A stretch of 64,000 nucleotides of DNA from contig CAKQKQ010000004.1 of NCBI GenBank assembly GCA_934249265.1, forward strand, positions 1-64,000. Direction: 5' to 3'. Both the position numbers and the translations under genes were made by a program. Numbering within the stretch: the first letter of the stretch is position 1; every line of letters starts with the position of its first letter. A model generated the notes under the pieces. That model saw only the letters and a list, made by a program, of their open reading frames with translations. It was not told the DNA's origin and made no database searches. The stretch comes from an uncultured Clostridia bacterium (lineage in GTDB: Bacteria > Bacillota > Clostridia > Christensenellales > Borkfalkiaceae). This document shows, piece after piece, positions 1-7,510 of this stretch.

Positions 1-509
1 CGCTTTATAAATTCGTCTTCGTCTTTGTAATAATGTCCCCTTGAAATGCAAACGTCATTCAAGCACTTTACCTTTATTCCTTTAAGCACTTGCTTTGTAA
101 AATGCTTATCCATTGAAAACGACGAAGAATAAATGTCGGGCGAACAAAAAGCGAACGGGCACATTTTTGCATAACCCGCAAGCGCGCCGTCCTCTCCGCA
201 AACGCCGTGAATACAATTTATTCCCGCGTCTAAATCGACGATTTTTTTGTGTCTGCCGCCGTGCAATTTGTACAGCGTCCTATCCCCCGCAAACAACGTA
301 ACCGCATTTAGTTTTTTATAGTTTAAATTTTTATAATTGCTTACGTTGAAAAGAGTTTCGCCCGTGTACCACTTTCCGTCTCTGTCGATATAAATCGGCA
401 CGGGGTTGTAAATACTTTTATCAAGCGAGTTTAAGGTAAGCACGCCCGTAATTACCGAAATATCGTGTTCCACCGAAACTCCGCCGAAAAAAACCGCTAC
501 GTTTTTCAT
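1..509 (-). CDS. ddl: D-alanine--D-alanine ligase, N-terminal part (gene runs off the window)
   Basis: This gene makes the D-Ala-D-Ala dipeptide that MurF adds to the peptidoglycan precursor in the cytoplasm. About 169 N-terminal residues are visible. They begin MKNVAVFFGGVSVEHDIS, the GG(x)SxEH(D/E)xS nucleotide-binding opening of the family, followed by ITG and later a CIHGVCGEDG segment like the conserved HG..GEDG loop. The ATP-grasp core lies beyond base 1. The start is the ATG at 507-509, preceded by GGAGG with a T7 spacer. That ribosome binding site lies inside a strong hairpin (see 510-543). The gene follows murF on the same strand, matching the pathway order. The reading is by eye and unambiguous; only the missing C-terminus limits it. 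Confidence 0.93.
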   Translation of the reverse strand, partial: MKNVAVFFGGVSVEHDISVITGVLTLNSLDKSIYNPVPIYIDRDGKWYTGETLFNVSNYKNLNYKKLNAVTLFAGDRTLYKLHGGRHKKIVDLDAGINCIHGVCGEDGALAGYAKMCPFAFCSPDIYSSSFSMDKHFTKQVLKGIKVKCLNDVCISRGHYYKDEDEFIK

Positions 510-543
510 AAAAAAAGCCTCCGCATTATTATATGCAAAGGCT
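510..543 (-). promoter_or_regulatory. Terminator-like hairpin that contains the ddl ribosome binding site
   Basis: On the minus strand two 11-nt arms (AGCCTTTGCAT and ATGCGGAGGCT) pair fully, counting two G-U pairs, around a 6-nt loop. A run of seven T follows and then directly the ddl ATG. The 3' arm contains GGAGG, the only ribosome binding site of ddl. The structure could end transcription from murF, or hide the ddl start, or both. Confidence 0.75.
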
Positions 544-570
544 CAAAATAATTCGACTAATGCAAAAACT

Positions 571-609
571 TGCCGCTTTTACTCAATACGTATCGCGTAA
601 AACGATACA
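571..609. repeat. Dispersed palindromic repeat, copy A
   Basis: Imperfect palindrome centred on CAATACGTATCGCGTAAAA in the murF-ddl gap. It belongs to a roughly 38-bp family whose ideal half is TGTCGCGTTTACGCAATAC followed by its mirror image. Other copies are at 7361, 13443, 29953, 39499, 46745 and 55447, with related sequence in two genes (44856 and 48554). Confidence 0.6.
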
Positions 610-647
610 ATTAAATATTCAGGTGGTTTTTTTGCTTTAATAAAAGT

Positions 648-2315
648 TTATTCAAACTTGTCTGGAAGGTCGTTTTCAAAAAGCACCGTATCGCCGCTTT
701 TCACTATGCGCGCCAAAATCGTTTTTGCGTCTTCAAGCGTCTTTGCGGGCAACACGTTTTGAGTGTTAAACCCTTCGTCAATCAACGCATCGCGAATTTT
801 ATATGACCCGTATTTGCCCACGGGAATAACGTAGTCAGCCGTTTTTGCAAGCAATTTACCGAATTCGTAATTGAGTTTGTCTTCGTCTTTGCCTTGCTCT
901 ATCATACCGGGGGTAACGACTATTTTATTTCCGTCAAAAAGTTTTAAAGTGTCGAGCGCGACTTTTACACCCACGGGGTTGCAGTTGTACGCGTCGTCGA
1001 TTACGGTTACGCCCGCGGCGGTAACTTGCGCTTCCATTCGGTGCGGCGTAGGCTCGAGACTTTCTATCGCCGCCGAAATTTCTGCAAGCGACACGCCCAA
1101 TTTATATGCAAGCGCGGCAGACAAGCAAATGTTTTCAACGTTCCCTCTGCCCAAAAGTTTGGTTTTGCAGTTTATTTTTTCTCCGTTTATATTAAGCGTA
1201 AATTCACTGCCGAGCGGAGAATATTTTATATCGTCGGCATAAATTTTGTTTTTGTCGCCGATGCCGGCAAGCGTTTTTTCTTTTTCGCACCTATAATACA
1301 TTTTTACGCTTTGCTCGCTCTCTCCCGAAAACACAGCGTAGTTACCTTTCATGTTTTCGATGAGTTCGTACTTCGTCTCGACGAGGTTTTCCATTGTGCC
1401 GAACGTTTCCATATGCTGATTAGTAATGCCGCACATAATTGCGTAATCGGGCTTAACCATTTCGCACAACGCCTTGATATCCCCTCTGCGTTTTGCACCC
1501 ATTTCTGCCACGAATACTTCATACGTATCGTCCAAACCTTGCAAAGATTTGCAAATTCCTAGCGGCGTATTGTACGACTTGGGCGTACTTAAAACTTTAT
1601 ATTTCTTTTCGAGCATTGCGGTTAAAATGTTTTTTACCGAGGTTTTTCCGTAACTTCCCGTAATGCCTATTTTAATAAGGCTTGGTCTATCGTCGAGTTT
1701 TTTAGTGCACTCGGCAACGTATTTTGCGTTGTTCGCTTTTTCAAAAGGCGAAACTATTTTGCAAGACAGCAAAACCGCATACGGCACGAACATTGGCGTA
1801 AGGCAAATTAAAAAGTACCTTATCGCGATTATATCGCTGCTTCTAAACGCGTAAAATATCGCGTCGCATGCAAACGCTATTACAAGAGAAACCACAAAAA
1901 ACAGCACGCCGCACACGCACATTTGCCTTACCATGCGCTTTGTGTACGCAAGCGGCAATTTTTTCTTGATTTGTCTGTCTTTATGCTTGTATATCGCTAT
2001 GAAAAATATATAAAAAACAAATCCTAAATAACTTTCAAACGGCGATTTCCAAAACAAAAACGCGACCGACACAGCCAAAAACAAAAACACCGACAGCATC
2101 GAGGTCATCGCCGTGCGCAAAAGGTAAACGTTTTCTTTCTTTTTTAGCCATTTTTTATATTCAAAAGCGTCGTAACCGCATTGCTGTATGGTTTGAAAAA
2201 ACTTATACGAAACCATAAAAAGAATAAGCGTATTTAAAAGCGCAACAACTAAATACACCCACACGTTGTCAAATTTCAATAGTTGCGCAAACGATTTCAT
2301 ATCTTTTAAACGCAT
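648..2315 (-). CDS. murF: MurF-type UDP-MurNAc-tripeptide D-alanyl-D-alanine ligase with membrane N-terminus
   Basis: MurF joins D-Ala-D-Ala to UDP-MurNAc-tripeptide using ATP. The catalytic part starts near residue 210 with the P-loop GITGSYGKTSVKN. It continues through the central Mur-ligase domain (EMGAKRRGDIK, NQHMETF) and a C-terminal ligase domain (PHRMEAQ, DDAYNCNP, VTPGM). The 555-residue length exceeds the usual 450 or so. Instead of the soluble substrate-binding first domain, the first 200 residues hold about five hydrophobic segments (around 17-40, 68-90, 92-108, 130-155 and 165-185), so the enzyme is probably membrane-tethered. Its start has GGAGG six bases upstream, overlapping the end of the hydrolase gene. 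A related amide ligase is possible, but the following ddl supports MurF. Confidence 0.85.
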   Translation of the reverse strand: MRLKDMKSFAQLLKFDNVWVYLVVALLNTLILFMVSYKFFQTIQQCGYDAFEYKKWLKKKENVYLLRTAMTSMLSVFLFLAVSVAFLFWKSPFESYLGFVFYIFFIAIYKHKDRQIKKKLPLAYTKRMVRQMCVCGVLFFVVSLVIAFACDAIFYAFRSSDIIAIRYFLICLTPMFVPYAVLLSCKIVSPFEKANNAKYVAECTKKLDDRPSLIKIGITGSYGKTSVKNILTAMLEKKYKVLSTPKSYNTPLGICKSLQGLDDTYEVFVAEMGAKRRGDIKALCEMVKPDYAIMCGITNQHMETFGTMENLVETKYELIENMKGNYAVFSGESEQSVKMYYRCEKEKTLAGIGDKNKIYADDIKYSPLGSEFTLNINGEKINCKTKLLGRGNVENICLSAALAYKLGVSLAEISAAIESLEPTPHRMEAQVTAAGVTVIDDAYNCNPVGVKVALDTLKLFDGNKIVVTPGMIEQGKDEDKLNYEFGKLLAKTADYVIPVGKYGSYKIRDALIDEGFNTQNVLPAKTLEDAKTILARIVKSGDTVLFENDLPDKFE

Positions 2316-2316
2316 T

Positions 2317-3042
2317 TCAAACCTCCGACAAAAACTCTTTTACGACGAAATTAAACTCGTCAAACTTATCTATAAACGGGAAATGCCCCGCCCCTTCAAC
2401 TAAATACAACTTGCTGTTTTTTATGCCTTTATGTAATTTCTTTGCCATGTAAAGCGGCGTCTCTTTGTCGTTTTTACCCCATACGATTAGCGTAAACGCG
2501 GCAATTTCACCCAATTTACGATCCAAAAATTCTCTCGTGACGAGATTAAACGTCCCTTTCATATTCGGCGACAAACCGATATAGTCGGGCGAAAAATATT
2601 TCTTTTCAAGCCTTTCGCGAGGTAAAAAATTTTTCATTAAAAAATACCCCGTTTTTCGGTAAAAATATTTTATTCCTCTCTTGGGTTTTAATCCCGCCGA
2701 ATCGACAAGCACCAACGCTTTTACTTTTTCGGGGTGCTCGCTTGCAAGTTTTATGGCTATTCTTCCGCCGAAACTATGCCCCATAATTATTGCATTGCCG
2801 CCGAAAAAATCGATTAAATTTATCACTTCTTCGACGTAAGTATCGAGCGAATACGGCTTTTTTAAATCTCCGTTTTCGCCAAACCCCGCCAAATCGACCG
2901 CAATTACTTTGTAAAAATTGCTGAAAAAACTTATTTGTCTTAAAAAACTTTCCTTTGAAGACAAAAACCCGTGCAACAAAAGCAGCGGCTCTCCCTCTCC
3001 GCGCACAATTGCGGACATACCGAAAAGACTTACTTTTTCCAA
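2317..3042 (-). CDS. Alpha/beta hydrolase
   Basis: A 241-residue single-domain alpha/beta-hydrolase, probably a cytoplasmic esterase or similar hydrolase of unknown substrate. It shows the oxyanion segment LLLLHGFLSSKESF, the nucleophile elbow GHSFGG (Ser near residue 92), an acid-bearing strand near IVWGKNDKETP and the catalytic His in GAGHFPFI. The start codon is TTG (TTG GAA AAA), preceded by GAGG at good spacing. It sits between rimI (7-base gap) and murF (1-base gap), so it is co-transcribed with both. The substrate cannot be inferred; neighbours suggest only housekeeping expression. Confidence 0.85.
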   Translation of the reverse strand: MEKVSLFGMSAIVRGEGEPLLLLHGFLSSKESFLRQISFFSNFYKVIAVDLAGFGENGDLKKPYSLDTYVEEVINLIDFFGGNAIIMGHSFGGRIAIKLASEHPEKVKALVLVDSAGLKPKRGIKYFYRKTGYFLMKNFLPRERLEKKYFSPDYIGLSPNMKGTFNLVTREFLDRKLGEIAAFTLIVWGKNDKETPLYMAKKLHKGIKNSKLYLVEGAGHFPFIDKFDEFNFVVKEFLSEV

Positions 3043-3049
3043 TAAAACC

Positions 3050-3481
3050 TCACAGTTTCAAACTCATTATCAGTGCGTCTTTCGTATTTTCGTAATATTT
3101 TTTCCTTATTCCCACGGCTAAAAAACCGTGTTTTTTGTATAAATTTATCGCTTTGTCGTTGTCCGAGCGCACCTCTAAAAACACAGTTTGCGCACCCGAT
3201 AAAGCGAGTTTTTGCATTGCCAAACGCATAAGTTCGTCGCCGACGCCCTTTCTACGCATATTTTCGGTCACGGCAATTCTCTCTATTTCACCCTCGCCCA
3301 AAACGCACGAAGCGAACACGTAACCGCACACTTTACCGTTTTCGACAGCCGCAAAAGCAACGTAATTCGGCTTTTCGAGTTCGGCGGCGATTAAATTTGT
3401 CGTCCACGGGGTCAAAAAGCACTGTTTTTCGATGTCGAAAACGTCGTTTATATCGCCGCTTGTCGCAATTCGGTAAATCAT
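3050..3481 (-). CDS. rimI: Ribosomal-protein-S18-alanine N-acetyltransferase RimI (GNAT)
   Basis: A 143-residue GNAT acetyltransferase. The acetyl-CoA loop is RRKGVGDELM (the family R/QxxGxG/A motif), preceded by the strand IERIAV and followed by FLEVRSDNDKAINLYKKHGF, typical of RimI. It is expected to acetylate the N-terminal Ala of ribosomal protein S18, although Clostridial members can have wider targets. Its ATG overlaps the tsaB stop by four bases (ATGA). The tsaE-tsaB-rimI order is widespread in Bacillota and supports the call. Confidence 0.9.
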   Translation of the reverse strand: MIYRIATSGDINDVFDIEKQCFLTPWTTNLIAAELEKPNYVAFAAVENGKVCGYVFASCVLGEGEIERIAVTENMRRKGVGDELMRLAMQKLALSGAQTVFLEVRSDNDKAINLYKKHGFLAVGIRKKYYENTKDALIMSLKL

Positions 3482-4086
3482 AAGCCTTCCTCTGCTTGGC
3501 TTTTCTTTACGTAAAGGGGCACGATGCTCTCTCTGTCTTCGGTGATTAAGTCCGCGTTTTCCTCTATCGCCTTTAAAAAACCGTTAAACACATCCACAAC
3601 TTCGCAGTCGTGACCTTCGATCGGAGCGAAAGACAAAACGGAGTACTCTTTTGAAAGTTCGTCGAGTTTTTTTCCGTCGATAAAACAAGGCTTTATGCTT
3701 ATTTTTTTATCTATATACCCGCACGCGTAAAAATTGTCGTGCCTTGCGTCTACTATTGCAAGCACCTTGCCGCCTTCCTTATTATACGCAATAGTATCGA
3801 AAGAAGTGAGCGGAAGCACCTTTTTATTATAAGCATAAGCAAACGCCTTTACCGCCGACACACCTATTCTTATGCCCGTAAACGACCCCGGACCTACCGT
3901 CACCGCGATAAAATCGAGGTCGGCGATAGTATAACCGCTTTCTTTTAAGGCTTTATCTATTTCGGGCATCATCGTGACCGAGTGTTGAAGTCCGCAATCG
4001 GGATGAAAACCGCCGTATATTTTTCCGTCTATATTTACCGCCGCGGTAAGATAAGTTCCGCTTGTGTCGATAGCCAAATATTTCAA
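3478..4086 (-). CDS. tsaB: tRNA threonylcarbamoyladenosine biosynthesis protein TsaB
   Basis: TsaB is the inactive ASKHA-fold partner of TsaD in making t6A37 on ANN-decoding tRNAs. The 202-residue protein has the N-terminal phosphate-binding DTSGTYLTAAV segment and the family hallmark GPGSFTGIRIGVSAVKAFAYA near residue 70. The start codon is TTG, overlapping the TGA stop of tsaE (TTGA), so translation is probably coupled. tsaD itself is not in the window. Confidence 0.93.
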   Translation of the reverse strand: MKYLAIDTSGTYLTAAVNIDGKIYGGFHPDCGLQHSVTMMPEIDKALKESGYTIADLDFIAVTVGPGSFTGIRIGVSAVKAFAYAYNKKVLPLTSFDTIAYNKEGGKVLAIVDARHDNFYACGYIDKKISIKPCFIDGKKLDELSKEYSVLSFAPIEGHDCEVVDVFNGFLKAIEENADLITEDRESIVPLYVKKSQAEEGL

Positions 4087-4481
4087 AATTCTATGCTCCT
4101 CGTGTCGTCGTCGATTTTAGTAATAATCACTTTTTTGACGTTTTTAGGCAATACGTCTGCTATAATCTGCGCCCATTCGATGACGCAAACGCCGTTTGAA
4201 TAAAAATAATCCGTAAGCCCCAAAGCCTCGGCGTCTTCCCCGCCCGAAAGTCTGTAACAGTCATAATGGTAAAGTTTTCCGCCGTAGTCGTTCATGTAAG
4301 CGTAAGTGGGACTCGTGATATTGTCTTCTATGCCGAGCCCCAAAGCGATGCCCTTTGTAAACACGGTTTTGCCTGCGCCCATTTCTCCGTCTAAAACTAC
4401 CACGTCCCCGGGGCTTAAAGTGCTTGCGTACTTTTTTGCAAGTTCGATGGTTTCTTCTTTACTTTTACTGACATACTTCAT
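4083..4481 (-). CDS. tsaE: tRNA threonylcarbamoyladenosine biosynthesis ATPase TsaE
   Basis: A 132-residue ATPase that drives the TsaBD complex in t6A formation. It has a Walker A motif GEMGAGKTVFTKGI near residue 35, SPTYAYMNDY, the YHYDCYRL strand and VIEWAQ near residue 100, all typical of TsaE. GAGG precedes the ATG. It is the first gene of the tsaE-tsaB-rimI-hydrolase-murF run. Confidence 0.94.
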   Translation of the reverse strand: MKYVSKSKEETIELAKKYASTLSPGDVVVLDGEMGAGKTVFTKGIALGLGIEDNITSPTYAYMNDYGGKLYHYDCYRLSGGEDAEALGLTDYFYSNGVCVIEWAQIIADVLPKNVKKVIITKIDDDTRSIEF

Positions 4482-4594
4482 ATTAACCTCAATTTAATCG
4501 GTCGAAATTTTTAAACAAAAACAACTCGCGTCGAGCCGCGCTTTATGTTTACCGTTCGCACGTTTTAAATCGCGCTTTTCCCAATACTTCCGTA

Positions 4595-4651
4595 TTTTTT
4601 AAAACTTGTGCGTTATTCCGTTTAAACTTTCGCGTTTTTTAAAACTTGTGC
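4595..4651. repeat. Direct repeat duplicating the 3' end of ribU
   Basis: TTTTTTAAAACTTGTGC occurs at 4595-4611 and again at 4635-4651. The second copy contains the last ribU codons and stop. It looks like a small tandem duplication of the gene end. No clear terminator is visible between ribU and tsaE. Confidence 0.5.
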
Positions 4652-5250
4652 ATTAAAACGGATATTTTTTTATAAACCAAAAACGTAATGCCGCCCGCAA
4701 CCACACAGCGTAGCACGTTAAACGGCAACACCGCGAAAAACGCGTAATAAACGTAAAAATTGCCTTCGGTTATGCCCTTGATTACTCCGCTACTCGCCTC
4801 TACAAGCGTAGAAAGTTTCCAATTTTGCACGAACAAGTAAAACGGAATAAGTATAAACACGTTTGCGATAATCGCCATAATTATCGAGCAAACCGCACCC
4901 AAAATCATACCGTATAAGGCGTGTTTAACGTCCTTATGGCGTTTGTAAACGAGCGACGACGGCAACACGAAAGCAAGTCCGATTAAATAATCGGCGAGTT
5001 CGCCCACGCATGCGGTAGAGGTAAAAGGCAATTTTAAAACTATTTTTACCGTAACCGTCAACACGCCCGCCAAAGGTCCGAGCATAAATCCGCTTATTAA
5101 AGCGGGCACGTCGGACAAATTGATTTCAAGCCAAAACGGAAACCAAAACGACAGCGGCGTTCTGATTAAATAAAGCACGTAGCACAATGCGCTGAAAATG
5201 CCGATTTTAGCGACGTAACTTGCTGAAAATTTAGTTGTTTCTTTACTCAT
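4639..5250 (-). CDS. ribU: Riboflavin ECF transporter substrate-binding protein RibU
   Basis: A 203-residue S component of an energy-coupling-factor transporter, an integral membrane protein that binds riboflavin and needs a shared EcfAA'T module encoded elsewhere. It shows about six hydrophobic segments and the family-like stretch LEINLSDVPALISGFMLGPLAGVLT. The later segment VKIVLKLPFTSTACVGELADYLIG is also RibU-like. The FMN riboswitch and terminator directly upstream fix the substrate class. GAAGG precedes the ATG. Other flavin-related S components are less likely. Confidence 0.9.
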   Translation of the reverse strand: MSKETTKFSASYVAKIGIFSALCYVLYLIRTPLSFWFPFWLEINLSDVPALISGFMLGPLAGVLTVTVKIVLKLPFTSTACVGELADYLIGLAFVLPSSLVYKRHKDVKHALYGMILGAVCSIIMAIIANVFILIPFYLFVQNWKLSTLVEASSGVIKGITEGNFYVYYAFFAVLPFNVLRCVVAGGITFLVYKKISVLMHKF

Positions 5251-5272
5251 GATACACCTTCGTAATTTCTTT

Positions 5273-5295
5273 GAAAAAACTCTCGTAACCGAGAG
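5273..5295 (-). terminator. Rho-independent terminator of the FMN riboswitch
   Basis: The minus strand reads CTCTCG, GTTA loop, CGAGAG and a T run. It sits between the aptamer and the ribU start, as expected for the off-state terminator of a transcriptional riboswitch. Confidence 0.85.
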
Positions 5296-5318
5296 CGAAG
5301 ATAATAAAGAGTATTTTA

Positions 5319-5433
5319 TCTTTCTTTTCCCGTCCGGACTTTACCGTCGGTCGAAGAATTGCACTTCGTCGGGGAGATTTTTTCTCCTTTGCAGACTTTA
5401 CTGCCGGTAGGGATTTTCACCCAGTCTCAAAGA
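5319..5433 (-). ncRNA. FMN riboswitch (RFN element)
   Basis: The minus strand carries the conserved aptamer blocks in order: ACTGGGTGAAAATCCC, TACCGGCAGTAAAGTCTGC, a variable arm, GACCGACGGTAAAGTCCGG and ACGGGAAAAGAAAGAT. The closing helix pairs TCTTT with AAAGA. Bound FMN should favour the downstream terminator and reduce ribU expression. The aptamer consensus is well known and the match is direct. Confidence 0.93.
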
Positions 5434-5611
5434 ATTACATTAAAATTATAATTTTATTGAAAAATTTTGTCAAGTGATACCGTATACAAAGTGTTTTCGC
5501 ATACAATTTGACCGCCATCAGCCGCCCTATTAAAACGACGGACAAGCAATTTATCCACATTGCGCCGCTATATTTGCGCGCGCTTTTTTGCCGCATACAA
5601 AAGCGCGAATT

Positions 5612-6805
5612 TTATCCGCAAAACATAAAACCCGCAAAAGTCACTTCGTCCCAAAGGTCTTTTACGAGCACTCCGTCGATGTTTGCGTTGTCTTCAAAAT
5701 GCTTTCTCGTTTTGTATTCTTGTTGCATTTCCGAAGAACAAAACACTATGCTTTTATCTGGTTTTAAAAACACTTCGTAAGTCACGTTTTTATAGGTAAA
5801 AAGCATTTCGCTGTAAAAAAACAACCCGTTTAAAAATTCGTCGAAAGTCGCTTTAAATGGCAAACCTTTTTTATATTGTTCTCTTGCGGTGGTAGGCGTG
5901 ACGAGCATAGGATAACTTACGCCGATTTTTTGCTCGTACATTTGCTCGTCCTTACTGAATTTCCAACCGCAATTTTTGCACTCGCCGTTGCCGTATTGGT
6001 CTTGAAGCGCGGGCTTTCCGCATATCGAACATTTGACGATTTCGTTTTTCACGTATGGGTCGTCGTACTTGAAAAATTTAAAACTTTTTGGGTCTAACCC
6101 CGAGACGTTTCTATGCTGTTTTTCCCACTTAAACTGAATTAAATCTTGCCAACTTAAGTTTTTCGTCCACTCGTAAGTCGTGGGCAAAAATTCTTTTATA
6201 TTGCCGTTCATCGCTTTAAAAGGCTCGTCATAACACAAAACCACGCTCGGTTTTATTCGTTTCATCATTTCGTTGTAACCGAGCATAAATTCTTCTTCGC
6301 AATTTTCTCTATAATACGTGCAAACGGCGACGATAGAGCCTTCTTCTATTCCGTCAAAACAAAAATCGAACGACCTTTCGTCTCCCCACGACACGGTGGG
6401 TATTACTTTTAAGCCCTTGCTTTGCCAAAACGCGCCGCACCAACGATTTTTAAACACGCTTTCGATTTGCAATGCGCGCGGCATATTTGTAAAAACGCTG
6501 AAATCGGGGGTCAATAAAGCATAATATTGACTTAATTTTTGCAGTTCTTCGTTCGGGTTTAAATATACCTTTTCAAACTTCCAATCGTATGTGAAAAAAT
6601 GAACGGTTTTATCCTTGTTTTCTAAATCGTCGTTTTTAGTGCTTGAATAACTTATGAATTTAATTTTTTCCACGTCGATATTTTGCTTTTTAACAAGCGG
6701 CATATCGTATTTCCCGACGCAATTACCGTAATATAAAAACTCGTTTCTCACGAGCAATTGCTTTTTATTTTGTTTATCTAATTCGTAATCGCTGTTTTTC
6801 GTCAT
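5612..6805 (-). CDS. DUF4417-type protein with C-terminal zinc ribbon
   Basis: A 397-residue soluble protein of unknown function resembling DUF4417. Recognisable stretches are LLTPDFSVFTNMPRALQIES, NRWCGAFWQSKGLKVIPTVS, RSFDFCFDGIEEGSIVAV and LCYDEPFKAM. Past residue 250 it adds a four-Cys zinc ribbon (CSICGKPALQ then CKNCGW) and a further 120-residue tail ending in LVKDLWDEV. Such proteins often sit near plasmid or integrative-element replication genes, but no mobility gene is nearby here. It is a single gene with its own GGAGGG ribosome binding site and no terminator that I could identify. No biochemical role can be given. Confidence 0.72.
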   Translation of the reverse strand: MTKNSDYELDKQNKKQLLVRNEFLYYGNCVGKYDMPLVKKQNIDVEKIKFISYSSTKNDDLENKDKTVHFFTYDWKFEKVYLNPNEELQKLSQYYALLTPDFSVFTNMPRALQIESVFKNRWCGAFWQSKGLKVIPTVSWGDERSFDFCFDGIEEGSIVAVCTYYRENCEEEFMLGYNEMMKRIKPSVVLCYDEPFKAMNGNIKEFLPTTYEWTKNLSWQDLIQFKWEKQHRNVSGLDPKSFKFFKYDDPYVKNEIVKCSICGKPALQDQYGNGECKNCGWKFSKDEQMYEQKIGVSYPMLVTPTTAREQYKKGLPFKATFDEFLNGLFFYSEMLFTYKNVTYEVFLKPDKSIVFCSSEMQQEYKTRKHFEDNANIDGVLVKDLWDEVTFAGFMFCG

Positions 6806-7075
6806 TATTTTTTACCCTCCTTAAATTATTTTACCCTCTTAAACTTGCTCCCAGATATAATTTCTATTAATTTCTCCCCAAATCCGAGCAAGATTAGTCA
6901 CTAAATTTTTTAACCATTTTCCCTTACTATAAAATTGTATCACTCATTTGACGGCTTTTCAAGCATAGTACTAAATTTTTCATCACTTTATAAAAAATTC
7001 CACGTTTTACAAAGATACCTTTTTTACGACCTAATTCGTCATTTATTAAAACAAAATAAATGATATAATCAAGCC
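6806..7075. other. AT-rich intergenic region with a 9-bp inverted repeat at its end
   Basis: No gene is seen in 6806-7038. At 7039-7063 there is a perfect inverted repeat (TCATTTATT, 7-nt spacer, AATAAATGA). It abuts a TATAAT box at 7064-7069, six bases before the ATG of the small reading frame at 7076. This resembles an operator placed over a promoter. Confidence 0.45.
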
Positions 7076-7282
7076 ATGATTAGAAATTTATTTACCGTGT
7101 TTATTTGTTTTTTAAGTTGTTTGCCCATATCTTTACTACTCATCAAGTGTAATCTCGTATGCTTAAAGCCCACCGAAAAACAGCCTGAAACACCGCCGCC
7201 ACCCAAGCGAAAACGCAAAAAATATTCGATCGCTTTAAACGGCGCGAAAGAAGAAGTCTGTTGTACATATAAAGACGATTAA
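7076..7282 (+). CDS. Possible small membrane protein, perhaps from a leaderless mRNA
   Basis: A 68-residue reading frame with a hydrophobic segment at residues 4-30, a Pro-rich and Lys/Arg-rich stretch (PPPPKRKRKK) and a CC near the C-terminus. The layout suggests one membrane helix with a basic cytoplasmic or cell-wall tail. No ribosome binding site is present. A TATAAT box ends six bases before the ATG, so the transcript might start at the ATG itself. A palindromic operator-like repeat overlaps the -35 position, where no good -35 box is visible. It is oriented opposite to its neighbours. I do not recognise a family, and the frame could be spurious. Confidence 0.35.
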   Translation: MIRNLFTVFICFLSCLPISLLLIKCNLVCLKPTEKQPETPPPPKRKRKKYSIALNGAKEEVCCTYKDD

Positions 7283-7360
7283 TCGCCTTTTAAGCCTATA
7301 ATTATCAGCCGCCGACAAACAATTCAATATCGACGAAAAGTGCGCCAACACCATTATTTT

Positions 7361-7398
7361 TGTCGCAATAACGGCATACGTGTGTCGTAAAGACGACA
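7361..7398. repeat. Dispersed palindromic repeat, copy B (diverged)
   Basis: Ends are TGTCG and CGACA, with GCATACGTGTGTCGTAAAG in the middle. It shares length and end sequence with the other copies but is the most diverged of the intergenic full-length ones. Confidence 0.5.
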
Positions 7399-7436
7399 GA
7401 AAAGCACTCTACCACTCTATCAAAAACAAAAAAATT

Positions 7437-7465
7437 AAGCCCCGAAATAAATCGGGGCTTTTTAA
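7437..7465 (-). terminator. Terminator after the GH127 gene (bidirectional)
   Basis: AAGCCCCG and CGGGGCTT pair around an 8-nt loop, with T-rich flanks on both strands. It lies 45 bases past the glycosidase stop. Confidence 0.85.
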
Positions 7466-7467
7466 TT

Positions 7468-7490
7468 TAGTCGATTTTATAATTCGACTA
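7468..7490. repeat. 23-bp palindrome downstream of the GH127 gene
   Basis: TAGTCGA, 9-nt centre, TCGACTA. It matches the palindrome at 12299-12321 in 20 of 23 positions, so the two copies bracket the glycosidase gene. Confidence 0.6.
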
Positions 7491-7510
7491 TATTTTGACT
7501 TTAAGACAAA

